DNA of 64,000 nucleotides, from positions 1,609,607 to 1,673,606 of the forward strand of contig NOKP01000004.1 in assembly GCA_002682825.1 (NCBI GenBank), in the 5' to 3' direction. A program made the translations under genes and the position numbers. This document shows positions 12,037 through 23,574 of this stretch, in pieces. Numbering within the stretch: position 1 is the stretch's first letter; each line of letters starts with the position of its first letter. The stretch comes from Neonectria sp. B-13. Its lineage: Eukaryota; Ascomycota; Sordariomycetes; Hypocreales; Nectriaceae. A model generated the notes under the pieces. The model was not told the origin of the DNA. It saw only the letters and a list, made by a program, of their open reading frames with translations, and ran no database searches.

Positions 12037-12288
12037 ATGGCTGCTGTAGAGGCCTCGCGAGGTGGTATTGATGGAGCCATTAGCGACTTCGTGGACTCAG
12101 ATGACGAAATGGAGGTCAAGCTGACTACGGAAGACCCTGAAGGGTACGAAAAGGGCGTATACTACCCTATCTTCGATATCCCAGGATATCTTTTATCTCC
12201 AGAGTCCCCATGGTCACCACCGAGTTCTTGTCTCTTCCTTGAAAGGCCCAAATCTGAGAGACTTTGCTTGACAAAAGTCTATAGCTAA
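12037..12288 (+). pseudogene. Short remnant resembling the leader of a fungal protein kinase
   Basis: A frame from ATG 12037 encodes an acidic N-terminus (SDFVDSDDEMEVKLTTEDPE) then GYEKGVYYPI. The acidic-then-G-x-YYP(I/V) arrangement is what precedes the kinase domain in many fungal SRPK-like protein kinases (usually followed by ...GE...RY...KLGHG). Here the similarity ends and the frame stops at 12288 after 35 unrelated residues. No glycine loop, VAxK or HxD motif is present before POL12 begins at 12704. Either it is a fragment left by deletion or a chance small ORF. The family assignment rests on a short stretch only. Confidence 0.3.
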
Positions 12289-12512
12289 GCAACGGCCGGC
12301 ATATGTTAACTTTCTCCATGTTTATACTACAGCCATTTGCAAGGGGTTTGGAACATCTCTAGCTAGATGGATGGTTTCCAAGAGGCCAGTTCATATAGAT
12401 CACTAGGAGTTTTGGGGACTAATTATACGTCAGAAGTTGGGATGCGTGTACAGTGTTGATACGTGCTTTGACTGTACAACACACACTGCACTTAACGCGG
12501 TCGGAAAATACG

Positions 12513-12518
12513 ACGCGT
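12513..12518 (+). promoter_or_regulatory. MluI cell-cycle box (MCB) upstream of POL12
   Basis: Perfect ACGCGT inside the palindrome CGACGCGTCG, 186 bp before the POL12 start codon. This is the binding site of the MBF (Mbp1/Swi6, Cdc10-type) complex that drives G1/S genes in yeasts. MCM5 in this window carries the same element at a similar distance. Confidence 0.6.
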
Positions 12519-12703
12519 CGTCCACTGTCGCGACTCAAACAGACCCCACCATCCCTCCAACCACCACAATCTGCATCGTCAACCCAGCATCACTTGTACA
12601 ATAATCACAGCGACGACGTTCCCAGGCCAAACTGCTAGACAATTCACGAGTCAAACCTCCAGGTCTCCAATTGCCCTCCATCAAAAGATACCCGTCGCCC
12701 ATC

Positions 12704-14778
12704 ATGGCCGACGCCGCCGACCTTCACTCCCTCTTCTCCCCGAACAAGCCGCTAGAGCCCGACGTCCTCAGCGAGCTCGAGTCGATCCTGCGCCTCCACG
12801 ACCTGTCTGCCGAAGACCTCTTCTTCAAGTGGGAGTCGTACTGCATCAAGCTTGACCTCGACGCCCAGACCATCTCGCTCGACATCGTGCGCAACCTCAA
12901 GCAGAGCATACAAGATGCGCTGGAGAAGAGCCACCAACAGGTCCAGGCCAAGCCCGAGCGAAAGGTCATGGCCACGCCGAGGGCTGGCGCAAAGGCCAGT
13001 GCAAAGGCCGGCGATATGCTCGGGATACTGGATGGTCTAATGCCCAGCACGCCCGCAACGGGTGGGAGGCTAGGTCGTGCCCCGGGCAGTGGGAGCGCGT
13101 TGAAGAGAAAGATGGACACGCCCAAGGGGTTGATAAGCTCCCCAGCGACAGGCATGGGCGATAAGATCAAGGCCATGAAGGGAACTGCGTATGTTGCTTA
13201 TACTGGTCCTTATTTTCGCACCAGCTACTAACATAAATCAGAGAAAAGTCGTTCAACGATCGAACAAATGCTGGAGAAGTCATCGAGATCCTCAACGACC
13301 ACCTCGCTGCGGCCGAACCGCCCATTGCACCCTTCGCTGAGCCGCGTGTCAAACTCACTGCTGCCTCGGACCAGAAGAAGATGAACTATAAGCCGTTGGC
13401 CATGAAGCTATCAGAGGCGAGCGAGATTCTCGACGACCGAATCGACGACTTCATGACCATCGTTCAGGAGCATCACAAGCTCGATGAGGCGGCATTCGGC
13501 AGCGCCGCCAGCCAGAGCACCACTGAGGTTGTGGCTGTTGGGCGTATTGCCTCGGACTCAACAGAGGGAAAGCTGAATGCCGCATCACTGGTGTTGGAAT
13601 CGTCACGGCGCACCGGAATGGGCCTCCGAGTGCCGCTCAAGATGGACAACATCCAGAGCTGGAGCTTCTTCCCCGGCCAGATTGTTGCTCTCCGAGGAAA
13701 CAACGCGTCAGGCCAGGAATTTGTCGTCAACGAAATCCTCGAGATCCCTCTACTCGCCAGCGCCGCCTCGTCGCAGTCGGCCCTTGAGGCACACCGCGAG
13801 AGGCTCCGAGGCGGGCCGGACGCCATGGACGATGGCGCAGACCCAGCACCCCTGAACATCATATTTGCATCAGGCCCTTATACGGCTGACGACAACCTCG
13901 ACTTCGAACCGCTCCACGCCCTGTGCAGTAAAGCCGCTGATACATACGCTGACGCCCTCATCTTGACCGGCCCCTTTCTCGACGTTGATCACCCCCTCAT
14001 TGCGACGGGCGATTTCGATCTCCCTGAGGAAGCCAATTATGATCCAGACACGGCTACCATGACCACTGCCTTTAGATATCTCGTTTCTCCCGCTTTTAAC
14101 CGCCTCACCTCCGCCAACCCGCACCTCACCGTCGTGCTCATCCCCTCGGTGCGCGACGTCCTCGCCAAGCACGTCTCGTGGCCCCAGGACACCATTCCCC
14201 GCAAGGAGCTCGGCCTGTCCAAGGCGGTCCGCATCGTCACCAACCCCATGACGCTTTCTATCAACGAGCTCTCTCTCGGCCTCTCGTCTCAGGATATCCT
14301 CTCCCAGCTGCGCAGCGAGGAGGTTGCCACGGGGGCTCCCTCCACCGACCTCATGGGCCGGCTGTGCCGCTATCTCGTCGAGCAGCGCCATTACTTCCCA
14401 CTGTTCCCCCCGACCGATCGCACAAGGTTGGCCAAGACGGGCACCGAGGACGGCGTGGCCACAGGTGCGGCGTTGGATCTGAGTTATCTCAAGCTGGGTG
14501 AGATGGTCAATGTGCGGCCAGATGTCATGATGATACCCAGCCTACTACCTCCATTTGCAAAGGTGAACCCCCATTTGTCTCCTTGCATCTTACCGTGCTA
14601 ACAATGTCCTCAGGTCATCGACAGTGTCCTCATCATCAACCCAGGCTACCTCTCAAAGCGCCGCGGCGCAGGCACGTACGCGCGCATGACGTTATATCCA
14701 CCCCCCACCAACAGCGATAGTGAGATGGTCAGCCACAAGGTCTTTGACCGAGCGCGAGTCGATATCGTAAGGATATAG
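12704..14778 (+). CDS. POL12: DNA polymerase alpha subunit B (Pol12)
   Basis: Regulatory B subunit of DNA polymerase alpha-primase, needed for initiation of replication and lagging-strand priming. Exons 12704-13188, 13242-14562 and 14614-14778 give 656 aa. The start at 12704 was chosen over an in-frame ATG at 12671 because MADAADL matches the usual beginning; the longer form adds only 11 residues. Residues ~1-85 form the small N-terminal helical domain, then a basic, Ala/Pro-rich linker. The OB-fold begins near residue 260 (NIQSWSFFPGQIVALRG). The inactive calcineurin-like phosphoesterase domain follows (IIFASGPYT, LILTGPFLDVDHP, VVLIPSVRDV), ending with the INPGYLSKRRGAGTYARMTL segment typical of the family. 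The gene is convergent with MFAP1, 147 bp apart. Confidence 0.95.
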
Positions 14779-14925
14779 AGCACAGGGAAATGGCAAGACC
14801 AGCCTGATGTGGTTTGTATGTAATGTAACGATGAACGAAAAAGAAATGGAGTCTTCATGGCACGGCAGGTTGTGCTTTGTTGGGTATTTCATTAATGGTT
14901 ATACAACGCGGTCGTCGGGCCCGGC

Positions 14926-16314
14926 CTATCTGGCGTCTACTTTGCGTCTCTTGTCGCTGTCGTAGCGATCGCCGTCGCGTGATGTGCTGCGCTTGCGACG
15001 ACTCCGATGGTCATCTCTGTCGCTCTCGCGCCGTGGCGAGCGCGACCGTGAGCGCGACCGTGATTTCCGCCGGCGGTGTCCGTCGTCGTCGTCTCTGCGA
15101 CTCTGATCATCCCTGTCCCCCTGTCGCCGGTCGTCCCTCCTGTGGTCGTCGCGCCGGTCGCCCAACGGAATAGCATTTGCGCCCTTTGCCCCTTTCTCGT
15201 CGGACCTGAAGCGGTCATCGTCGGGTTGGAATCTCTCGTCGCCGTCGAAGCGCCCGCCCTTCCTCCGCCGGTCGTCGGAGTCGCCCCATCGCCCCGTATC
15301 CTCGCTGCGCATGTCCCGGTACTTGGTGGCGCCCTTGCGACCGAGCTTGGCCATGTCGCGGCGCTGCAGGAACTCGGGCAGGGCCTCGCGGTTGCGCACG
15401 TCATCGGCGATGCGGGTGCCCATGAGGTCGCGCTTGTCGAGCCCGGCGTCCTTGGCCTCGTCCTGGTAGAAGGCGCCCTTGTGGAAGTAGCGCTGCATGT
15501 AGCTCATCTTGCCCTTGGCGTCCTTCTCGTCCTGCTGCTTGGCGAGGAACTCGTCGTCCTCGGCCCGCCGCTCCTCCTCGGTCAGGTTGCGCCGGCGCTC
15601 GACCTCGGCGAGCTCAGCCTCCTGTTCCTCAATGGCGGTGCGGGCGCGCTTGAGGCGCTTGAGCTCACGGACGCGCCAAGCTGCCTCCTCGGCCTCTGGG
15701 TCGAGCCCGTCTGTCGTGTCCACGTCCGATTCCTCGTTCTCCTCGTCATCCCAGTGTTTCTTTCCGGCCGTGCGCGCGGCGAGGTCTTTTCGTATCTGTT
15801 CTTCGACGAGTTCGTCGGCGGCTTTCCTGCGGGCCTCTTCATCGGCGAGTCGGGCGTCCTCCTCCTCTTGCGCGGGATCCTTGGCATTGCCTCTTTGGCT
15901 TTTTGGCACAAACTTGGGCCGGATCATTAACCTCCTAGGAGCTTCTTCTTCGCTGCTCTCCTCCTCCTCCTCGCTCTCCTCTTCCTCGTCATCTTCTTCC
16001 TCCTCGCTCTCCTCTTCGTCCTCGTCCTCCGTCACGAACCCTTCCTCCGCGGCCAGCCGCTCCGCCTTCTCCTTCGCAATCCGTCGCTCCTCAGCTGCCT
16101 CTGCCTCTCTTCTCCGAGCATTCAAGTCGACTTTCCCCAGATTACTCGAGATCTTTCCCGCGCTGGCGGCTTTCGGAGGGGGAGGAATGGCTGGCTCGGC
16201 AGGCGCCTCGGCATCGCTGGCGTCGGAGTCGGAGTCTGATTCGGCGAGGGTGGCCTTGCCGGCGCGATAGCGCGCCGGCTTTACGGGGTTCGCGGTCATG
16301 CGCTTGGGCGGCAT
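14926..16314 (-). CDS. MFAP1-like spliceosomal protein
   Basis: Homologue of microfibrillar-associated protein 1, a component of the spliceosomal B complex (Prp38 partner). Single exon, 462 aa. A short basic N-terminus (MPPKRMTANPVKPARYRAGK) precedes an Ala/Pro region, a charged coiled-coil stretch and a strongly acidic Glu/Asp tract (~residues 95-130). Then come RRLMIRPKFVPKSQR and long Glu/Arg/Lys helices. The MFAP1 core is seen in YMQRYFHKGAFYQDEAKD, the downstream DVRNREALPEFLQRRDMAKLGRKGATKY stretch and the SEDTGRW end. The tail is an RS-rich segment (RRKSRSRSRSRSPRR) of the kind found in splicing factors. The gene lies tail to tail with POL12. The opposite strand shows long open frames that only mirror this low-complexity composition. 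Confidence 0.9.
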   Translation of the reverse strand: MPPKRMTANPVKPARYRAGKATLAESDSDSDASDAEAPAEPAIPPPPKAASAGKISSNLGKVDLNARRREAEAAEERRIAKEKAERLAAEEGFVTEDEDEEESEEEEDDEEEESEEEEESSEEEAPRRLMIRPKFVPKSQRGNAKDPAQEEEDARLADEEARRKAADELVEEQIRKDLAARTAGKKHWDDEENEESDVDTTDGLDPEAEEAAWRVRELKRLKRARTAIEEQEAELAEVERRRNLTEEERRAEDDEFLAKQQDEKDAKGKMSYMQRYFHKGAFYQDEAKDAGLDKRDLMGTRIADDVRNREALPEFLQRRDMAKLGRKGATKYRDMRSEDTGRWGDSDDRRRKGGRFDGDERFQPDDDRFRSDEKGAKGANAIPLGDRRDDHRRDDRRQGDRDDQSRRDDDDGHRRRKSRSRSRSRSPRRESDRDDHRSRRKRSTSRDGDRYDSDKRRKVDAR

Positions 16315-17453
16315 TGTGATGCGGTGAGAGAGAGAGGAATGAGGAAGAGGAACGGTGGTGGTTGGTGACGTTGGAGCTGGATGGGCTTAAAAATTGGGTG
16401 GAGCATCACTCCGATAAGCTTATCGCGTAATCTACCCTATATCTTCTGGTCTCTGTTTCTTGGATCCGCATTTTTGGCTCTGAACCAGAGGAAGAAGTTA
16501 AAAAGATGAACAAAGATAATATTGGAATGCTTCTAACTCATGGACAAGGCCTTTTTTATTATTAATAGGGGTTTGGGTTTGATTGATCAGTCTCTGGTAA
16601 TGGAGGCTGCAGAACATCCCTTGTGCATCGTTATAAAACTTCCTATTCTCCAAGCGAGATGCTAGTATAAAGTTGACTTACAAGAATTAAGCCACAGAAT
16701 ATGCCAGCTATTTACACAAGTACCACATAAATAATAAGCAAATATAAAAAAAGTTAAGCCCCAAGCCATCAATCAAGTAAATTGGAAGAACAGAGACCGA
16801 GAGTGACGGCAACGGAAGACATAAGTGAAGCGTTATGCTGTGGTCATAGAGCCACATTGAAACTCAAACGCAGTCACTCCCATAGACACTCGGAAGAGCA
16901 CAGTTACGAACTTGGCATTAAACTGGTAGCGAGCGTAAAATACAGTACCATACCGTGCATTGAAATTTAGTTCATCTCAGGTATCTAGGAACGATTTTCC
17001 CTTCAAGGGATCGACTCCCATATTGCTTTATGGCCGTGCGTCAGTTTTATCTCAGTGACGGTTATCCTAGCTGCGGCAGATCTCCATTAGATACAGCCAC
17101 ATTAAAGAGTAAGTGGCCACCCTCCCTTAGTTGATGCACGATAGTAGCTTTTCACCTAAAGCCTCTGGTAATTATGGTGTACTTTGTAATTTTAATTTTA
17201 GTCCTATACTTTTTACTCAGTCGGTCCTTGATGATTCAACGTAATATGTCAAGATGATGGAGGAAAAGAATGGGACCTTTACTTAGGACTAGGTGATATT
17301 AAAGATGTAAGTGACAATATGTCCTCTCGAACTCAATTTATATACAGGAAGTAGCCCAAGTAGCCCAATGTTATATACTTTTTACATGACCTCTAGTATC
17401 GCATACCATGACATGCAAACCGGAGATTCCTTTTAACCGCCGCAAGTCTCTCT
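16315..17453. other. AT-rich intergenic region
   Basis: Lies upstream of MFAP1 and downstream of the FAD oxidase. About 16400-17400 is clearly richer in A+T than the neighbouring genes. No tRNA, repeat or convincing ORF was recognised; the 62-codon frame at 16782 looks random. Confidence 0.5.
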
Positions 17454-19502
17454 TCACGCCCGGCAAAGCTTGCTGTTCTGGCTGGGAAGGTTGCCAAAGA
17501 TCTTCTCCTGGAGCTCCCACTTCTCCGAGCCAACGGCGTTGGTGGCGTAGAAGACCTCGCGGGGATCCCACTTCTCCTTCATAGTGAGAGCCATCTCGTA
17601 GTTTGAACCCCAGAAAGACTGCTGGAAGTTGGGCTCGATGTAGTCGCTCTCGCTCATGTAAGCGCCGGTGCCAGGGGTGATCGCGCGCCACTTGGCGAGC
17701 CAGTCGAAGGTGAGCTTGTCGGAGGCAATCTTCTTGGTGGCCTCGTCAGCATCGTCAGCCCAGAAGGCAGCGGCGATGCCGTGGAGCACGGTGGTACGCC
17801 AGGCAGGGTTGGCGGCGTTGTTGGGGTAGCCCTCGACGCCAGCGAAGATGTTGAAGCCGATGAAGTAGAGGCCGTCCTCGATGGTGGCCTTGACAACATC
17901 GAAGGTGTCTCCGATGATGGTGTCGTTCGCCCAGTTGTTGAGAGGGAAGAGACGGCTGGCCTGGCGAATGGTAGAAGAACCCCAAGGCTCCAGAGGGAAA
18001 GATGCCTGCCAGGCAGGGTAGAAGTCGCTGTACTGCTTGTAGACAGGCTCGACATCGATGCCAATCTCGGCCCACTCGGCGAACATGGGAGCGACAAGAG
18101 CCTTGAGCTGGGTAACAGTCATGCCCGGGGCGAACCAGGGAGCCATGCTGAAGCTGTAGCCAGTTCCGATGTTGGAAATGATGAAGTACTCGTAGTTGGC
18201 GTTGTCGCGGGCCCACTCGGGGAAGCGCTGCCAGTAACCCTTGACGGCCTTCCAGAACATGGCGTCGGTGATGTTGTTGGTGCCGGAAGTGAAGGAGAAG
18301 GTTATGGACGAGACGGCGGGGATCTTGGGGTGAGCCTTGACGACGACGGATGTGACAACACCGTAGGTGCCGCCACCACCGCCGCGGATGGCCCAGAAGA
18401 GATCAGAGTTGGTCTGCTCGCTGGCAGTGATGAAGCGGCCATCAGCAGTGACCACCTCGAAGGCAAGGACCTGATCGCAAGCCAGACCGTAGATTCCGGA
18501 GAGAGGAGAGTGGCCGCCGCCCTGGATGAAGCCACCCATGACACCGACAGTCTGGCCCTCTCCGCCAACAACAGTGACGCCGTTGTCGTAGGCAGCCTTG
18601 TAGACCTCGAAGGCCTGGACACCGGCACCCATCTTGAAGGCCGGGCCCTTGTAGCTGCCCTGCTGGTAAGACTTGTAAAACTTGACGGATTTGAGGTTGT
18701 GAGTCCAGATGGACAGGGCGCCGTAGCCGGTAGACTTGGCACCGAAGTCATGGCCGGTGTTCTTGATAACGAGGCGCAGGTTCAGGCTGCGGGCCAGGTT
18801 GACGGCAAGCTGGATGTGGGCAACAGTGGTAGCATCAATGCTGTAAAGGGGGTAGCCGCCAATGTCGCAAGCGGTGCCGGCAGAGAAGAGGCTGGGAGGC
18901 ACACAGGTGAGGCCCTCGAAGAAGACGGCGTTGACGGCAGTGCGGTCCTCGGACTGGATGTAAGAGCCATTGTACCAGTTGTTGGAGATGTACTCGCACT
19001 CCTTGGCGTCGTAGTTGCCAAAGTTGTGGTAACAGACGGAGGCAAAGGGGACCGTCTTCTTGAGAGAGCCGCCGAGCAGGAGGCTGAAGACCCTCCAGAT
19101 GGACTCGCTGGGGAAGAGAGCATCGCCAGGGGCGGTCTTGCAGCTGCCGAAGGCGCTTCGCCTCGTCACAGTCTCCTCGCTGTCATCGTCGAACTGGAAC
19201 AGCTCGATGTGAGACAGCTCGAGGTCGGTGAGGTTCGAGAGGATGGAATCAGTGAGTTGGATGGTCTCATCCTCGAAGAGGGCTGCCGGGGAGCTGCTAC
19301 TAGAGCTGAGGATCTCTTCAGCAGCAGGAGCAACGACAGACTCATCGGCGTCTAGATAATGTCAAGGTCAGCAAATATGACCTCTGTAACTAAGAGTGAA
19401 TAGACTCGGAAACTTACGAACTTCTTCGCCGTCGACAGTGATCGTCTGGGCAAAGGCCACGCTAGCGAGAGCCGCGAGGGTAAGGAAGCGAGTGACGGAC
19501 AT
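17454..19502 (-). CDS. Secreted FAD-linked oxidoreductase (BBE/VAO type)
   Basis: Flavin oxidase of the vanillyl-alcohol-oxidase/berberine-bridge superfamily; substrate unknown (sugars, alcohols or secondary metabolites in relatives). Exons 19502-19418 and 19351-17454 (66-nt intron, phase 1) give 660 aa. A signal peptide (MSVTRFLTLAALASVAFA, then QTI) is encoded in exon 1. About 70 acidic and Ser-rich residues follow before the catalytic part (SAFGSCKTAPGD). The FAD-binding domain has the dinucleotide-site motif VIKNTGHDFGAKSTG; H229 corresponds to the histidine that binds FAD covalently. The loop that normally carries the second, cysteinyl link reads GGEGQTVGVMGG with no Cys, so attachment is probably through His only. 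The BBE C-terminal domain is clear (FWGSNYEMALTMKEKWDP). The gene stands alone, with 4 kb of empty DNA upstream. Confidence 0.9.
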
Positions 19503-22500
19503 GGTGGCCACGTGAGAATGTAGGATGGGTAGTATCCAACGGTCACTGGTCTAGCGATGAGGGTGAGCTAGAAGAGAAAGCCACATAACCGAAGGAGGAG
19601 TACACGCGTATCTATACGAAGGAGCAAGACTGGACGAGACGGGGGTGGTGGATAGCCCGGAGTTGTCAATGATTGACAATCAATGGATTCAATGCCAACT
19701 ACGAACCCCGGAGCCAATACTTCTCGGGGCAACGACAAGAATGGCAGTCCTCATTTACCAGCCCGGCGGGACAAGTCGGTCGACTACGGGGCTTTCGACG
19801 GAAGCGTGGCACGAGGCAAGAATGGGTTCCATGGGCTAGGTTCTCTAGGTTGTCCAGGTAGGCGGACGGAGACCGGGAGGCTGGGATGCGGGATGTGGCA
19901 GGATTCTTGGCCGACCAGAAGGCATAACCAACAAACAAACAGACAAAACAAATTACAATTGTACCTACTAAGAAGTCAGTCGTGTAAGACAGACCCCATC
20001 AACCTTGGCAGTCATTCATCAAAGGGGACCAAATATCTGGGTCCGTCGCTTGCGTAACATTCCGCGGCCAACCTCCTGCAGGAGGTGTCCACCGCGCAGC
20101 ATCACGACCTTCGATAGTTCGCAGAAGACGGGCAAACGCCTGTCGTTGTTACTTAGCTCCTTTTTTAGATTCAGGGGAGCAGATGGCCTGTACGGGTACC
20201 CGCGTGGCAACTAGACCGGGCTGTTCTTTTTGCCATGTGCTGCTGCGCCTGCAGGAGTCCGTGACGTTTCATCGGTGCCGGGCATGATGCCTTGCTTTGG
20301 GATTATATCCCTGGAAGCTATCCTGGCCACATGCCGCTAGGTTAACTAGCAGGAAAACTTGCTCTGCAAGGTCCCGGGTGGTAGGTTTGGCAACGGGCGG
20401 TGGAGAGATCAAGAGGGAGGAGGCAGGAGGGCTTTTCAAGGTCTGGAAGCCACGGCACAGTCGAATAAGTGCCGAGTCTATCAGAGCCGTGACTTCGGTA
20501 AACTATAACACACAGAGAGTATGTGTACCACGTACTGTGAGATTCGGTGACGGGGAGAGATATCTGGGAGTTCGCGGGGGTGGTCCTCGCAACGGCCGTG
20601 GAGTCCGGGACGAGGATCCGCCCTAAGCCCCAAGGTCCCCTGGGCAAGCATTATAAGCGAGGTTCGCGATACAGTGGGTGTAGACTCCGCATCAGGCGAG
20701 ATAGCTGAGATGGAGTGTGGAGTTCGCCTGTTGGCGAGAATGGATCCTGGAGGTTGGAACCAGACGCGGATCCGGGATGTGGGTGTCGGGTGTTTCTGAG
20801 GCGAAGACGCACAGCTTGTTGCCGGTGTATCTCCAGCACTCGTAATGGCCCCTGGGTGTCTGGTTAGGATTGGAACAAGTGCTGTTCTAGTGAGATTCTT
20901 GGGGTGATTCAAGGGCCCAAGGGGGGAATATGGAATGCCTAGACGGGCTAGACCGGACCGCCGAGCCGGACTCGGTGTCTCGAGCAATGAGGAGGCTCTC
21001 GCGGGAGTTGGGCAACTTGGCAGCGGGAAGGGAAAGCCACACTTTGCATATCCCGGCACCATAGAGCGAGGGTGATATATCGCTCATCCGTCCGGCTGCG
21101 GCTGGATCTGGATCTCCCGGCTCTCAGCTGCAACCTGCAGGGGTTGGCTGAAGAGTGAAGACACGAGCATGCCTGCTCCAGCTGACGGCAAGCTTGGATC
21201 TCTCCCCGGTCCCACCAGGTTCCAGATGCCAAGCAGCGGAACTGAAGTGCCAGTCAGGCTGTTCCTGCATTGCCCAATGTACATAGTAAGCGCCTGTGAC
21301 GCCCGAACAATGGACGTCGGAAGTTGGTGGGGGAGGAATAGAAACATTCCCCTCTTTGTGTCGTGGATCTTATTAGTTGTTGTGGTACGTATTGGTTGGT
21401 GTTGACCATGAGCTGTTGCACCGTTGCACCGTTGCGATCGATCGATCTATCTCGGCTCTCAAAAACAACAATCGAAAGTCGTGGATCGCAAGTCGCATGA
21501 TTCGCATCTTCGCATCTCTGTCATCTGCCTTATCTCGATTGTCGTTTAAGTTGGCCGACGCCACTTTTATTTTTCATTTTGCTTCGGCTCTAGGCTGTGG
21601 TGGGCCAATATCTCCATGATTCTTTCGCCTCAACGCCTGTATTTTGTGGTCCGGACGGTAAAATGGTCGACTGTCAGGGTCGGACCGGGGTCCCTTGCCT
21701 TCACAGATCATTGAGACGAAAACCACAGCCTTTCAGGGCTCAAGACTTAGATGAGATGGATCAGCATCCCGACCGGGGCTAGTAACACCAAGTGGGAACC
21801 GTCAACCCCTGGGCAATCCTGTTGTTGCGGTATTGGAGGAAGAATTGGAGGGACTCCATCTGGTAACTCTGCGGTCACTCTGACATGTATCCGCATCCTC
21901 GTCTAGGTTCTCACCCCGGGCAAGGTGGTATCCAACGTGGAAGCCAACGTGGGAGATAGCATCGGATGATTTGAATGTCGGTACTATGTAGAGTATCATC
22001 GCGCACTGCCCAGGCCTGTCGCCGGCTAACGCAGCCACCCGACTAACAAAGTCCACGAAGTCGACTAACAACATTCTTATCCTCCGAACCAATAAGCCAC
22101 TCTCGGAAGGGGAGGAAGGGAAACATTGCACGCCATGTGCTCTAGTCTCGACAACCTGGCTCCCGAATCGATGGCGTCGTCGGCGCCTGGGCGTCTCAGG
22201 ACGCCCGCTCGCCACAGCCGCCCGCGCAGGCAATCGTCTGGAAGGAAGTTTGATACCGAAGATATGTACTAATGAAGTGGCCACTGACGATGCTAACTGT
22301 TGCTGGCTATCGTCGGTGATGCTAGCTGAGACGCGCCGGGTATGCTGTGGGAAGCCTAAGAGAGATAGTCAGGCAGACGTTCGTTCCAGGAGGCATCCTT
22401 CGATCCACCATAGAACCGTCGATGGAACCCTGGATGATGCATCGTCCCCGACTTCAACCAACGTGGAAAACAGACCGACGCAGGACCGCAGTGGATCTGG

Positions 22501-22545
22501 GTGTCCTGATCCGTACAGTACTCGCGGCCTTGCTACGACGATGCA

Positions 22546-22568
22546 TCTCTCTCTCTCTCTCTCTCTCC
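22546..22568. repeat. (CT)n microsatellite
   Basis: About eleven CT units in an uninterrupted run inside the intergenic region upstream of the seven-helix membrane protein gene. Confidence 0.85.
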
Positions 22569-22984
22569 GCGACGACTGAAACGCAGACGTTCGATGGAAG
22601 CCCGCGTGCCGGCATGACGCAGGGGACAACCCTCCAGACGAGCCTCACTAAGGTAGCGAGCTGTTTTGCTTTTTCTGTTCGGTGGGTGTGATAGTGCTGC
22701 GGAGCAACTTCTACACGACCGTCCATCGCCACCTTCGTCCCCTGGATGATCGATGCTAGGTGAGAATTGGACCCTGGAAGGTCGATTCCCTGGAATGGAT
22801 CACATCCGATGCGAAGTGCTCCGCCCGTCGTTCCACCTCGATGCTCTGCGAGACTGCAACACTCTCGCTGCAAGTGCAAGGCCTGCCTCGATCTGGCAAT
22901 TCGCCCACCCCCAGAAGAGGGAATGCAGCCCGGACCTGCTTCCGCCCTCCCCTTCTCACGGCCAACTCCCAGGCGGAGCCTCTC

Positions 22985-23017
22985 TGGTCTTGGTTGGTCT
23001 TGGTCTTGGTCTTGGTC
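22985..23017. repeat. (TTGGTC)n short tandem repeat
   Basis: Consecutive copies of TTGGTC (read TCTTGGT...CTTGGTC), about five units, followed by degenerate TCTGTCT copies. It lies ~560 bp upstream of the membrane protein start. Confidence 0.8.
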
Positions 23018-23574
23018 TCTGTCTGACTGTTTTTCTGTCTCGCTTCGCCGTTGCGTATCTGCATCCCGCCGCAACCCCGTCGCTCCCCGGGACGTGCTCT
23101 CTCCCGAGTCCACCGACTGCTCTCTGCGCTCTCGGTATGGTCTGTTTTGTTCTGTTTTGGCCTGGTCTGGTCCCGTCCAATCTCGTCCTGTCTAATCTAG
23201 TCGTGTCTGTCCCCGTCTGGCATGTCCTGCAACTCTTTCTGAAGCCCTCGTCCCAGAATGCCGCACACACTAGTCAGATAGAGAGAGATCCCATCATCCC
23301 TCTCACTCATCCGTGCTCCGACGAGCCCTGGTCGCCCCGAAAGCTCGGTTACAATGTAGTCTATAGGTACTTAGATGTCTAGTCGACCTGAATCCTACTC
23401 CTCCCCTCCGTGATGGAGTGCTGTTCCGCTACGCTCGCTTCCCCCATCCCGAAGACCGATACAAAGTGATCGTGTTTTGTTTTTCGTCAACTTGTGCCTG
23501 CTTTCACAAGTTGGCTCTTTGAACGAGATCTGTTTTGGGCGTATAGAGCCAAAGACCACACACACGCCGACAGC

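Larger units (their letters stand above)
19503..23574. other. 4-kb gene-free region between divergent genes
   Basis: Separates the FAD oxidase (minus) from the membrane protein gene (plus). No ORF here survives inspection: the longest (193, 219 and 209 codons around 20.5-23.4 kb) overlap one another on both strands and have Pro/Ser/Arg-rich, low-information translations. Simple repeats occur at 22546-22568 (CT)n and 22985-23017 (a hexamer close to GGTCTT repeated). The last ~500 bp are pyrimidine- and TCTGTC-rich, like fungal promoter/leader DNA. Confidence 0.5.

Noticed and set aside
15076..16270. Plus-strand open frames of 253-284 codons
   Set aside because: They lie opposite the low-complexity MFAP1 gene; their Ser- or Val/Leu-rich translations mirror its acidic/basic repeats.
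17781..19355. Plus-strand open frame of 524 codons
   Set aside because: Antisense shadow of the FAD oxidase, caused by its strong codon bias; no domain is visible.
20481..21062. 193-codon minus-strand ORF
   Set aside because: Pro/Ser/Arg-rich, overlapped by other frames and unsupported by introns or motifs.
22546..22568. Possible CRISPR-like or transposon-end repeat
   Set aside because: Simple CT dinucleotide run; CRISPR arrays are not expected in a fungal nuclear genome and no spacers are present.
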